DNA from: Bacteroidota bacterium
Lineage (GTDB): Bacteria > Bacteroidota > Bacteroidia > Cytophagales > Cyclobacteriaceae
Length of the DNA stretch: 64,000 bases
NCBI GenBank assembly: GCA_016178785.1
Contig: JACOSO010000043.1
Span: 1-64,000, forward strand
Direction of reading: 5' to 3'
Shown here: one piece after another, positions 8,419 to 16,472 of the stretch
Numbering within the stretch: position 1 is the first letter of the stretch
Layout of the letters: each line of letters starts with the position of its first letter
Program-made: the position numbers and the translations under genes
Notes under the pieces: generated by a model
What the model saw: only the letters and a program-made list of their open reading frames with translations
Databases searched by the model: none
What the model was told of the DNA's origin: nothing

Positions 8419-9777
8419 TCAACACAGTTGATATTCAGGCAACGACATGACGCCTGTAAAAATTTTCTTGATCAAATCGGCTTCATCTTTAGCTCCTGCT
8501 GAAAGTTTCAAAATGACTTTTTTGTTTTCTGCAGACGTTGGCCTCGACAGCAAGTAGTTTTCTGCTTGTTCAAATGCGCTTTCAGCTCCGTCTCTGAAGC
8601 GCGTTGCGAGCGTTGCCCAATCCACATTCAATGAAAAGTCGCGCTTCGGTTTTTTCTCCCGCAAGCTGTTTACATCGCCATCTTCCTTGGCTTGAAATTC
8701 AGTTTCTTGTTTATGGAAAACCAGTCGAGGCACGGCCATTCTAAAAGTAAGACTTGAGCTATCGATCCATTGTTTTCCTCGCGGCCATCCGCCAACATTG
8801 GGCGGAAAGAAAAGAAGCTGGCCAAGGGCACGTTGAAAAAAAATCAATGACTGCAAATCAGCAAACTGACTCTCCGTTTGATGCTGAATGCCAATGATCA
8901 ATTCTATCGGGGTCTTTATCCGATTACCCACAAATTCACTTTTGTAAAACCAGTCCGATGAAAAAATCTCTTTCATCAATTTGCCGATATCGTAACCAGA
9001 TTTATAGAATGATTGAGCGCAATCGTCAATCAAAGTACTCGGAAGATTTTCCTGTGAGACAAAAAAAGCGATTATTTTTTGAGTGATGAATCTTGCCATT
9101 TGCTTGTCTTCAAGGATGCTGCTAATAATATCTTCGCCTGTAAAATTTTTTGTTTGCCCACGGAAGGTCTTGCTTTCGAAATCATGCAGCTTCTCACGAA
9201 ACTGATATTCGCCTTTCGCATTGAACCCCCAGCCCGTGAAAGCCCGTGCTGCTTCCTTGATATCGGTTTCAGTGTAATTACCACGGCCGAGCGTGAAAAG
9301 CTCCATTACTTCGCGTGCAAAATTTTCGTTGGGATGACCCTTTCTGTTTTGCTGATTGTTCAGAAACTGAAGCATCGCTGGGTCTTTGGAAATCTCTAAA
9401 AGCATGTCCGCAAAATTTCCCAAGGCATGTTTGCGCAAGAGGTTATTCTGTTGTTGCGCCAGATAAGGGATCAGCGTTCTGCATGAAAAGTGATTGTGCC
9501 AGAACAAAACCATTTTTTCTCGCAGCGGATCTTCGGTAGTTCGCAGCTTTTCCAGCCATGCGAGATTTAGCTTCATCAGATTCTCGCGCGACTTCTGAAA
9601 AATATCCTTGAACTGCATTTTACCCGAAGGGTTGTCGGGCAATTCGGGTTTGGGGATTACTTCGATTAATGGATCACTCTTTCCAAAAAAGGATTTGACT
9701 TCTTTCCCTTTATTGGAAGGAGAGCAGCCAAAACCTGCTCGATTGCAAAGGTGTTTTGTTTTGTCCTGATCAGTCAT
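8419..9777 (-). CDS. DUF1800 protein
   Basis: A 452-residue DUF1800 protein starting MTDQDKTKHLCNRAGFG. Family signatures include KHLCNRAGFGCSPS at the N-terminus, KMVLFWHNHFSC, NENFAREVMELFTLGRGNYTE, EAARAFTGWGF and PPNVGGWPRGKQW. The function is unknown and no signal peptide is obvious. The open frame runs back to 9885 into the preceding gene's 3' region, but that extension has no homology and overlaps tdh, so I use ATG 9777. It is the first gene of a two-gene operon with the DUF1501 gene 2 bp downstream. Confidence 0.9.
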   Translation of the reverse strand: MTDQDKTKHLCNRAGFGCSPSNKGKEVKSFFGKSDPLIEVIPKPELPDNPSGKMQFKDIFQKSRENLMKLNLAWLEKLRTTEDPLREKMVLFWHNHFSCRTLIPYLAQQQNNLLRKHALGNFADMLLEISKDPAMLQFLNNQQNRKGHPNENFAREVMELFTLGRGNYTETDIKEAARAFTGWGFNAKGEYQFREKLHDFESKTFRGQTKNFTGEDIISSILEDKQMARFITQKIIAFFVSQENLPSTLIDDCAQSFYKSGYDIGKLMKEIFSSDWFYKSEFVGNRIKTPIELIIGIQHQTESQFADLQSLIFFQRALGQLLFFPPNVGGWPRGKQWIDSSSLTFRMAVPRLVFHKQETEFQAKEDGDVNSLREKKPKRDFSLNVDWATLATRFRDGAESAFEQAENYLLSRPTSAENKKVILKLSAGAKDEADLIKKIFTGVMSLPEYQLC

Positions 9778-9818
9778 CGTATTCTGCTTTGATGAGCAGA
9801 AGCGATAACGGTTTAATC

Positions 9819-10757
9819 CTATGAAATATTTTTGAGTATATCCACGGTCATTTCTTCCAATCCGAACTGATGTTGCCAGCCCCAATCCTTCCGAGCAGCC
9901 GCATCATCAAGAGATTTTGGCCATGAGTCTGCAATGGACTGGCGGAAATCGGGTTGGTAGGTTATCGTAAATTCCGGAATGTGCTTTTTGATTGTAGACG
10001 CAATTTGTGCTGGACAAAAACTCATTGCGCTAATGTTATAGCTGGTGCGCACTTTTACTTTTTCGGCAGGTGCCTCCATCAAATCAATCGTTGCTTTTAC
10101 CGCATCATCCATGTACATCATGGGAAGATAAGTATCGGGTGCAAGGAAGCATTCGTATTTTTTTTCTTTGACAGCTTTAAAATAAATGTCGACCGCATAA
10201 TCTGTAGTGCCGCCCCCGGGTGGAGTCTTCCACCCGATCAAACCTGGATACCGAAGGCTGCGTACATCAACACCGTACCTTCTGAAATAATATTCGCACC
10301 AAAGCTCACCGGCTAATTTTGTGATACCATAAACGGTGGTTGGATCCATTATAGTGTCTTGAGGTGTATTCTGCTTTGGGGTTGTCGGGCCGAACGCTGC
10401 AATGGAACTTGGCCAATACACTTTGTGAAGCTTCAATTCATGTGCTGCCTCTAAAACAAAAAGCAAGCTTTCCATATTCAATTTCCAAGCCCAGCGTGGA
10501 TCTTTTTCACCCGTAGCTGAAAGTAACGCTGCCAAGTGATAAACTTGCGTGACTTCGTGTTTCTTTAGCAATTCAAAAAGTTTGTCTCGCTGCATCACAT
10601 CAAACTTTTCGTAAGGCCCCTCTTTCAAAACTCCCTGTGCATCCCTAATGTCAGAGGCGATGACGTTTTCTTGTCCATAAATTTTCCAAAGGCCCTGTGT
10701 AAGTTCAGCGCCCAGTTGGCCGCCTGCACCAATCAAAAGAATTTTTGTCTTCCTCAT
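9819..10757 (-). CDS. tdh: L-threonine 3-dehydrogenase, SDR type
   Basis: A 312-residue extended short-chain dehydrogenase. The NAD-binding motif GAGGQLGAEL is near residue 10, the catalytic YxxxK is Y143/K147 in TVYGITK, and PGLIGWKTPPGGGTTDYAV is typical of the SDR-type threonine dehydrogenases known from Flavobacterium. It oxidises threonine to 2-amino-3-ketobutyrate. The assignment is strengthened by the divergent neighbour kbl, whose product consumes that intermediate. A generic UDP-glucose epimerase annotation is the main alternative and is less likely given the context. Confidence 0.88.
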   Translation of the reverse strand: MRKTKILLIGAGGQLGAELTQGLWKIYGQENVIASDIRDAQGVLKEGPYEKFDVMQRDKLFELLKKHEVTQVYHLAALLSATGEKDPRWAWKLNMESLLFVLEAAHELKLHKVYWPSSIAAFGPTTPKQNTPQDTIMDPTTVYGITKLAGELWCEYYFRRYGVDVRSLRYPGLIGWKTPPGGGTTDYAVDIYFKAVKEKKYECFLAPDTYLPMMYMDDAVKATIDLMEAPAEKVKVRTSYNISAMSFCPAQIASTIKKHIPEFTITYQPDFRQSIADSWPKSLDDAAARKDWGWQHQFGLEEMTVDILKNIS

Positions 10758-10819
10758 GAAATTGAATTGGCCGCGAAGTTATTAAAATTTAAGAAGTACG
10801 AATTATTGATTACGATTAG

Positions 10820-10827
10820 TAGTTTTG
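10820..10827 (+). promoter_or_regulatory. -7 box upstream of kbl
   Basis: TAGTTTTG matches TANNTTTG and lies 24 nt before the kbl ATG. No clear TTTG/TTG is present at the expected upstream distance. The 94-bp region between tdh and kbl must hold both divergent promoters. Confidence 0.4.
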
Positions 10828-10851
10828 CACTCCACACTATTTTTAAGTGCC

Positions 10852-12048
10852 ATGTACAAAAGATTAAAACCCGTTTTAGAAAAAGAATTGAACAGCATTC
10901 GCGAAGCCGGTCTTTATAAAAAGGAACGGATCATTACCACACCACAGGCCGCTGATATCAAAACAACAGACGGAAAAGAGGTAATCAATTTCTGCGCGAA
11001 TAATTACCTGGGGTTATCATCTCATCCGCGCGTGGTAACTGCTGCAAAAAAAACGATTGACACTCATGGATTTGGAATGTCGTCTGTGCGCTTTATCTGC
11101 GGTACGCAAGACATTCATAAAGAATTGGAGAAAAAGATTTCGGAATTCCTTCATACGGAAGACACTATTTTATATGCCGCGGCCTTCGATGCCAACGGCG
11201 GCGTGTTCGAACCTTTACTTGGAGAGAAGGACGCAATCATTTCTGATGAATTGAATCATGCATCGATCATTGATGGCGTGCGCCTGTGCAAAGCTATGCG
11301 CTATCGCTACAAGCACAACAATATGGATGATCTGAAGCAGCAACTGGAAGATGCCAGAAAAGCAGGAGCCAATCAAATCATCATTGTAACTGACGGTGCT
11401 TTCTCCATGGATGGAACTATCGCACAGATGGATAAGATTTGTGATCTGGCTGATCAGTATGAGGCATTGGTAATGACTGATGAATGTCACTCCACCGGTT
11501 TCCTTGGCAAAACGGGTCGGGGTGTACCTGAACTTCGCGGGGTGATGGATCGAGTGGATATTATTACAGGGACTTTAGGGAAAGCTTTGGGCGGAGCATC
11601 TGGAGGATTTACTTCCGGCAAAAAAGAAATTATTGAATTACTTCGCCAGCGTTCAAGGCCATATTTGTTTTCAAACACACTTGCGCCTTCCATTGTTGGT
11701 GCATCGATTGAAATATTCAACATGCTCTCTGAGACAACCGCTCTTCGTGATAAGCTGGAGCAAAACACGAACTATTTCAGAGAGGAAATGACTAAGGCAG
11801 GTTTTGACATCAAGCCGGGTGTTCACCCGATTGTCCCTATTATGTTGTATGAAGCTCCTCTCGCGCAAAAATTTGCCGAGCGCCTTTTGGAAAAAGGAAT
11901 TTATGTAATCGGATTTTTCTTTCCTGTGGTAGCCAAAGGTCAGGCTCGCATTCGTGTACAAATTTCTGCAGGTCACGAGCGTCATCACCTCGATAAAGCA
12001 ATTAAAGCTTTTGCAGAAGTTGGAAAAGAACTGGGAGTATTGAAATAA
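10852..12048 (+). CDS. kbl: Glycine C-acetyltransferase (2-amino-3-ketobutyrate CoA ligase)
   Basis: A 398-residue PLP enzyme of the alpha-oxoamine synthase family. Visible landmarks are [66 protein letters not shown] and [14 protein letters not shown], with the PLP lysine at about K244. It cleaves 2-amino-3-ketobutyrate with CoA to glycine and acetyl-CoA. The ATG at 10852 gives the canonical [13 protein letters not shown] start; an in-frame codon at 10825 lies in the promoter. Divergent tdh completes the two-step threonine-to-glycine route. Confidence 0.96.
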   Translation: MYKRLKPVLEKELNSIREAGLYKKERIITTPQAADIKTTDGKEVINFCANNYLGLSSHPRVVTAAKKTIDTHGFGMSSVRFICGTQDIHKELEKKISEFLHTEDTILYAAAFDANGGVFEPLLGEKDAIISDELNHASIIDGVRLCKAMRYRYKHNNMDDLKQQLEDARKAGANQIIIVTDGAFSMDGTIAQMDKICDLADQYEALVMTDECHSTGFLGKTGRGVPELRGVMDRVDIITGTLGKALGGASGGFTSGKKEIIELLRQRSRPYLFSNTLAPSIVGASIEIFNMLSETTALRDKLEQNTNYFREEMTKAGFDIKPGVHPIVPIMLYEAPLAQKFAERLLEKGIYVIGFFFPVVAKGQARIRVQISAGHERHHLDKAIKAFAEVGKELGVLK

Positions 12049-12070
12049 CTCTCAGAGAAAGAATAGCTAA

Positions 12071-12934
12071 CTAAGCTAAATAAGACTTTAGCAATTTGCT
12101 CCGGTAGCCATTGCGCAATTTACGCGTAGCTTTTTCTTTGATCTGTCGAACACGTTCGCGTGTCAATGAAAATTTGTCACCGATTTCTTCCAGGGTCATT
12201 GGCGCGGTTCCGTTCAGTCCAAAGTAAGAGGCTATGACTTCTGATTCCCTATCCGTTAAGGTCGAAAGTGAACGGGCAATCTCCTGCCTCAACGAGGTAT
12301 TAATCAACTGTTGATCGGGTGTTTCTTCAGACTGATCTTGAAGTGTATCTAATAATGAATTATCCTCTCCTTGCACGAAAGGAGCATGCACCGATATCGC
12401 CCGCCCGGACAGACGTTGATTCGATTCCACCTCTTCGGCACTCATCTCAAGCACCTTGCCTAATTCTTCACTAGAGGGCTCGCGCTCAAATTTTTGCTCC
12501 AGCGCAGCAAATACTCTGGAAATTTTATTGAGAGATCCTACCCGGTTCAACGGAAGTCTTACTACGCGTGATTGCTCTGCCAAGGCTTGCATGATCGCCT
12601 GGCGTATCCACCACACGGCATAAGAAATAAATTTGAATCCCCGGGTTTCATCAAATCGAGAGGCTGCACGGATCAATCCTACATTTCCTTCGTTGATCAA
12701 ATCTCCTAAAGAGAGTCCGTTGTTTTGATATTGTTTTGCAACCGATACAACAAATCGCAAGTTTGCCTTGGCTAGTTTCTGCAAGGCCATTTGGTCACCG
12801 CTTTTGATTCTTTGAGCCAGCTCAACCTCCTGTTCGGCCGAAATCAAATCCACCTTAGCAATTTCCGATAAATATTTGTCGAGCGATTGGCTTTCGCGAT
12901 TGGTGATTTGCTTAACGATTTTCAGTTGTCTCAT
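12071..12934 (-). CDS. rpoD: Primary sigma factor RpoD/SigA, Bacteroidota type
   Basis: A 287-residue sigma-70 factor with regions 1.2, 2, 3 and 4 but no region 1.1, as is usual in Bacteroidota. It starts [20 protein letters not shown]. Region 2 has [39 protein letters not shown] and SRVVRLP. Region 4 has [15 protein letters not shown] and the helix-turn-helix [20 protein letters not shown]. It should recognise the TTTG/TANNTTTG promoters seen in the window. Start 12934 is chosen over 12937 to match the conserved N-terminus. It lies 11 bp downstream of a desaturase gene. Confidence 0.96.
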   Translation of the reverse strand: MRQLKIVKQITNRESQSLDKYLSEIAKVDLISAEQEVELAQRIKSGDQMALQKLAKANLRFVVSVAKQYQNNGLSLGDLINEGNVGLIRAASRFDETRGFKFISYAVWWIRQAIMQALAEQSRVVRLPLNRVGSLNKISRVFAALEQKFEREPSSEELGKVLEMSAEEVESNQRLSGRAISVHAPFVQGEDNSLLDTLQDQSEETPDQQLINTSLRQEIARSLSTLTDRESEVIASYFGLNGTAPMTLEEIGDKFSLTRERVRQIKEKATRKLRNGYRSKLLKSYLA

Positions 12935-12945
12935 CATGATATTTC

Positions 12946-13995
12946 TTAAGTATGCGCTCCCATTTTGCGCAGGTACAGTAAATGGGATATAAATGCTTCA
13001 GCCATGGAAGCATACTCATGATAGGCAACATTGAATTCCAGGCAAGTCTCCTTTACAAGTCGACTGATCTGAGGATAATGTATGTGGCTCACTTTCGGGA
13101 AAAGATGATGCTCTATTTGAAAATTTAAACCGCCCAGCATCCAAAACAGCAGCTTATTTGCCGTTCCAAAATTGGAAGTTGTACTTACCTGGTGAATTGC
13201 CCATTCTTTTTCAATCTTCTTTTCCTGGGGAAAATCTGTAGACTCAACAACGTGAGCTAATTGAAATACAATGCTGATAAACAGCCCGCAAACAAAAGTC
13301 ACGATGATGAAGCCAACCAAGGCCTTAAGCCATCCAAGCATGATGATTGGCAACACTAAAAACATGATTATATAAACCAATTTGGTCACCCAAAAAACAA
13401 TGTGCTCTTTTAAGGACAATGACATCGGTTTCATGTGGACTGCGACTTTTCCTCTGAAATACTTCAGGAAGTCTTCGTAGAAAACCCAAGCTGCATAAGA
13501 TATGCCGTATAACACAACCCAATAGATGTGCTGATAGCGGTGCATAGCCTGCCTGGGCTGATTCGGATGAAGGCGCATAAATGGTCTTACATCAATATCA
13601 GAATCAATCCCTTCGATATTTGTATATGTATGATGGTTGACGTTGTGCTTTACTTTCCAGAAATAAATGTTGCCGCCCAATACATTCAGGAAATAACCCG
13701 CAAAAGAATTCAGCCAACCGTATTTTGAAAAACTCTGGTGGCCGCCCTCATGCATGATATTAAAACCAATCATGGCAAGGTTCATCCCAAGGAGTATGGC
13801 CAGCAATGTAGCCAGCCATATTCCTGGGTTAGTGAACACCAAAAGAATGTATAATGCAGCAGCTGAAAAAATCTGCACACCGCTTTTGATATACAATTTT
13901 GTATTTCCGGTGCGCTCTATTTGTTTGTTCGAAAAGTATTGATCGACTTTTTCTTTGAGCACATTGAAAAAAATATTTGCGTTTTTATCGATCAC
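12946..13995 (-). CDS. Membrane fatty acid desaturase (front-end/linoleoyl-CoA desaturase-like)
   Basis: A 349-residue integral membrane di-iron desaturase. The three histidine boxes are [18 protein letters not shown] and QIEHHLFP. The QxxHH form of the third box marks the front-end/acyl-lipid class. At least four hydrophobic segments are present, including [20 protein letters not shown]. It would introduce double bonds into acyl chains and raise membrane fluidity; regiospecificity cannot be read from sequence. It lies between the cold-shock gene (12 bp upstream) and rpoD (11 bp downstream) on the same strand, which fits cold adaptation. Confidence 0.9.
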   Translation of the reverse strand: MIDKNANIFFNVLKEKVDQYFSNKQIERTGNTKLYIKSGVQIFSAAALYILLVFTNPGIWLATLLAILLGMNLAMIGFNIMHEGGHQSFSKYGWLNSFAGYFLNVLGGNIYFWKVKHNVNHHTYTNIEGIDSDIDVRPFMRLHPNQPRQAMHRYQHIYWVVLYGISYAAWVFYEDFLKYFRGKVAVHMKPMSLSLKEHIVFWVTKLVYIIMFLVLPIIMLGWLKALVGFIIVTFVCGLFISIVFQLAHVVESTDFPQEKKIEKEWAIHQVSTTSNFGTANKLLFWMLGGLNFQIEHHLFPKVSHIHYPQISRLVKETCLEFNVAYHEYASMAEAFISHLLYLRKMGAHT

Positions 13996-14007
13996 TATTT
14001 CTTTTGG

Positions 14008-14202
14008 TTATCGGATCACTTGAACACGTACTGCGTTCATTCCTTTCTTTCCGCGCTCCGTTTCAAATTGCACGCGATCGTTGTCTTTGATCTTATCGAT
14101 CAAGCCTGTTTCGTGTACAAAAATGTCAGGGCTTCCATCACTTGGTGTAATGAATCCAAAGCCTTTGGTCATGTTAAAGAACTTTACTACTCCTTCTTTC
14201 AT
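14008..14202 (-). CDS. cspA: Cold-shock domain protein
   Basis: A 64-residue single cold-shock domain with RNP1 KGFGFIT and RNP2 DIFVHET, the nucleic acid binding motifs. It ends in basic residues (RGKKGMNAVRVQVIR). These proteins bind single-stranded RNA and DNA and melt mRNA structure at low temperature. It is third in a same-strand run behind a DEAD helicase and a small basic protein and ahead of a desaturase, all with short gaps. Confidence 0.95.
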   Translation of the reverse strand: MKEGVVKFFNMTKGFGFITPSDGSPDIFVHETGLIDKIKDNDRVQFETERGKKGMNAVRVQVIR

Positions 14203-14238
14203 AATTGATAAAAATTAATTGTTTGTTATTAAGAAAAT

Positions 14239-14436
14239 TTATTTGGTCTCTGTTTTTTTGTCAGGTGGTGTAGAAGTTATATTTCCAAACTCATCCACAT
14301 AAGCCATCATATTTTCAAGCTCACCACCCGCAGAATTTTTCTTGCGCTCATCCTTTCGCTGAGCTTTCTCCTGTTGCTTCTTTTTACGGTTGAGCTCTTT
14401 TTGCTTTTTAATAAATGCGTTATTGGATTTTGCCAT
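14239..14436 (-). CDS. Small highly charged protein linked to cold-shock genes
   Basis: A 65-residue protein. The N-terminal 40 residues are almost all Lys, Arg, Glu and Gln (KKQKELNRKKKQQEKAQRKD) and should form a charged helix; the tail is MMAYVDEFGNITSTPPDKK. As far as I recall, proteins of this shape commonly adjoin csp genes in Bacteroidota, but their function is unknown. The basic helix and the neighbouring helicase and cold-shock genes suggest RNA or ribosome association, which is inference. Gaps are 12 bp to the helicase gene and 36 bp to cspA. Confidence 0.8.
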   Translation of the reverse strand: MAKSNNAFIKKQKELNRKKKQQEKAQRKDERKKNSAGGELENMMAYVDEFGNITSTPPDKKTETK

Positions 14437-14448
14437 CCCTTATTCAGT

Positions 14449-15651
14449 TTAATTTATAAAGGTAAAGGCTTTTCCGCCCTTGCCAGCACGGCCTGTACGG
14501 CCAATACGATGAATGTAGCTGTCAAAATCGCGCGGTTGTTGATAGTTGATCACATGAGTGACCTCAGAAATATCCAACCCTCTGGCAGCAACGTCTGTTG
14601 CGATCAGCACTTGTATTTTACCTGATTTAAAATCGTTCAATGCTTTCAATCTGTAGTTCTGCGATTTATTGCCGTGAATTTCATCCACACGTACACCTGA
14701 CTGATGAAGCGTTTTTCTCACCGTGCTCACTCCGCGTTTGGTTTCAGCAAAAACAATCACTTTTTGAAATGACCGATCTTTTACCATTCGCAACAGCACT
14801 TCCATTTTTGTTTCTCCGGCCTCTACGCGCACAACTTCCTGGTCGATATGATCGCCAGTAGTTTTTCCTTTGGAAACACGCACCTCTACAGGTTGATGCA
14901 GAAGTTCACGTATAAGCGTCTGCTGGTTTTTTTCTTCTGTTGCAGAAAATAAAATCGTTTGTTTTCTGTTGCTCATTGATTTAACGATGAACTGAATGTC
15001 GCGAGAAAAGCCCATATCAAGTAAGCGATCAAACTCATCCAAGATCAAGGTATTGAAATTATTCAATCTTAGCGCGCCCTGGCGTGCCAAATCTGTTAAT
15101 CTACCTGGCGTACCGATCACCACATGTACCGGCTGACGCAATGTGGCAATATCCTTGCCAACGCTCGTTCCGCCAATGAAGCAAGAACTGCGCATCGACA
15201 GTCCTATAACCATGCTGCTGAATTCTTGTTCAACCTGAACAGCCAGTTCGCGAGTGGGCACCACTACCAAGACCTGGAATGCCGGTTTTGAACCGATTAA
15301 GTTATGAACAACGGGAATTAAAAAAGCCCCGGTTTTTCCTGTTCCCGTTTGCGCTATGCCCAATAAGTTGTTCTTGTTTAGAATAGACTCTAAAGTCTTG
15401 TCTTGAATTTCAGTGGGCTTTGAATATCCTTTGGCTATAAGATTAGTTTTGATTTTTGCATCTACTGGCAAATCATTGATGCTCCTATTTGACTCGTAGC
15501 GAGACTCCGTTAGTGGCACAGCCTTTTTGATGAAGAGCTGTGGATCCAAAGTACTGACAGGCTGTTGGCCTCTACCGCGATTGAATTGATTGTTTCTTCG
15601 TTGATTGTTTCCCTCTCTTCTTTTTGAGTAATTGTTTTTTACAAAATTCAT
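14449..15651 (-). CDS. DEAD-box RNA helicase (RhlE/CsdA type)
   Basis: A 400-residue ATP-dependent RNA helicase. It has the Q motif region GYSKPTEIQDKTL, motif I AQTGTGKTGAF, motif Ia PTRELAVQ, GTPGRL, and a DEAD-equivalent read as LDEFD (DEFD rather than DEAD). Motif III is SAT, followed by DVAARGLDI and HRIGRTGRAG. The first 50 residues are Arg/Asn/Gln-rich and probably disordered. It unwinds RNA duplexes, and the downstream cold-shock gene suggests a role at low temperature. The gene has a leader of roughly 180 nt if the -7 box at 15837-15844 is used. Confidence 0.95.
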   Translation of the reverse strand: MNFVKNNYSKRREGNNQRRNNQFNRGRGQQPVSTLDPQLFIKKAVPLTESRYESNRSINDLPVDAKIKTNLIAKGYSKPTEIQDKTLESILNKNNLLGIAQTGTGKTGAFLIPVVHNLIGSKPAFQVLVVVPTRELAVQVEQEFSSMVIGLSMRSSCFIGGTSVGKDIATLRQPVHVVIGTPGRLTDLARQGALRLNNFNTLILDEFDRLLDMGFSRDIQFIVKSMSNRKQTILFSATEEKNQQTLIRELLHQPVEVRVSKGKTTGDHIDQEVVRVEAGETKMEVLLRMVKDRSFQKVIVFAETKRGVSTVRKTLHQSGVRVDEIHGNKSQNYRLKALNDFKSGKIQVLIATDVAARGLDISEVTHVINYQQPRDFDSYIHRIGRTGRAGKGGKAFTFIN

Positions 15652-15918
15652 TAGTTGTTTTTAAAATAAATAATCAAGCAGACTATATATCATCACATTT
15701 TCTTTGAAAAGCAAAGAATCGGCAACCGGAAACCCGTGCTTGCGATTTTCAGCTAAAATGATTGAGTGTTAGGAAGAACTCTTAGACGAAGAGATAGGAC
15801 TTTCTAGTACGGAATGATTTATGCTAAAAACGGTGACAAAGGTACGGTTAATAAGGACAGTAACCTAATTGGAGCGGATTTCAAAGCCTTTTGCAAGATT
15901 CAAGTGAAGGAGAGTAAC
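15652..15918 (-). other. Long leader region ahead of the DEAD helicase gene
   Basis: This 267-bp spacer holds no gene. On the minus strand a -7 box lies at 15837-15844, leaving about 180 nt of untranslated leader. Within it, TTCTTTG and CAAAGAA (15701-15719) form a 7-bp hairpin with a 5-nt loop. Long structured leaders are typical of cold-shock mRNAs; that role here is inference. Confidence 0.35.
15837..15844 (-). promoter_or_regulatory. -7 promoter box for the cold-shock-like operon
   Basis: On the minus strand this reads TACCTTTG, an exact TANNTTTG match. There is no good -33 element at 17-23 nt, so it is a tentative call. Confidence 0.4.
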
Positions 15919-16350
15919 TTAAACCTTACTCATTTTGTCTCTCAAGAAGTCTGGGTCATCAGAGAATAATCCGAAAATGGCTTCACTATCGTGCGAAGGA
16001 AGAAAATAGATTTTCTTGCGCTTGCCCTTCAGCTTAAGAGAATACATATTGAAGAACGGCATCAGCTTTAGCTCCTTCACTTCGTCCCAATCGTATTGTT
16101 TTGCTTTGAACGTTGTGATCACTGCAAGTTTCTTTTTGCTCATGGCCACACGCTTCACTTTGGTGAAAACCAAAAAGTGAATCGAGATCAAAATCATCGC
16201 CAGCGTGAAGAAAACAAAAATGGCAAACCTGTTTTTGGGAGAATCTTGAAATCTCATCAGAAGAATCACAGCTGCGATAGCTTGCATCATGGCGAGTGCG
16301 AGGAAAAAGTATCGCACAAAGTAGTACTTAAACAAATTTGCTTCTTTCAT
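15919..16350 (-). CDS. Membrane protein with PH-like cytoplasmic domain, unknown function
   Basis: A 143-residue protein. Two adjacent transmembrane segments occupy residues 9-33 and about 40-62 (FAIFVFFTLAMILISIHFLV). A C-terminal domain of strands follows (LAVITTFKAKQYDWDEVKEL, then MYSLKLKGKRKKIYFLPS), resembling a YcxB/PH-like fold. I do not recognise a specific family. The gene stands alone between the caspase gene and the helicase leader. Confidence 0.65.
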   Translation of the reverse strand: MKEANLFKYYFVRYFFLALAMMQAIAAVILLMRFQDSPKNRFAIFVFFTLAMILISIHFLVFTKVKRVAMSKKKLAVITTFKAKQYDWDEVKELKLMPFFNMYSLKLKGKRKKIYFLPSHDSEAIFGLFSDDPDFLRDKMSKV

Positions 16351-16431
16351 CTTAAGTCAAGTTTAAAAAATGGCGTACTTAAAGAACGTTTATACAAAAT
16401 TAACGCAGATTTTTTTGGATTTGCAAGAACT

Positions 16432-16459
16432 TGCCACAGATTACACAGATAAACACAGA
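16432..16459. repeat. Short CACAGAT-type intergenic repeat
   Basis: GCCACAGATTACACAGAT followed by AAACACAG contains tandem-like CACAG units, preceded at 16402-16410 by AACGCAGAT. It lies in the 122-bp spacer after the caspase gene. It resembles dispersed intergenic repeats seen in several bacterial genomes; only this copy is visible here. Confidence 0.3.
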
Positions 16460-16472
16460 ACTAATTGCTCAC

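Noticed and set aside
9778-9885. 36-residue N-terminal extension of the DUF1800 protein
   Set aside because: It overlaps the 3' end of tdh and the family motif begins right after ATG 9777.
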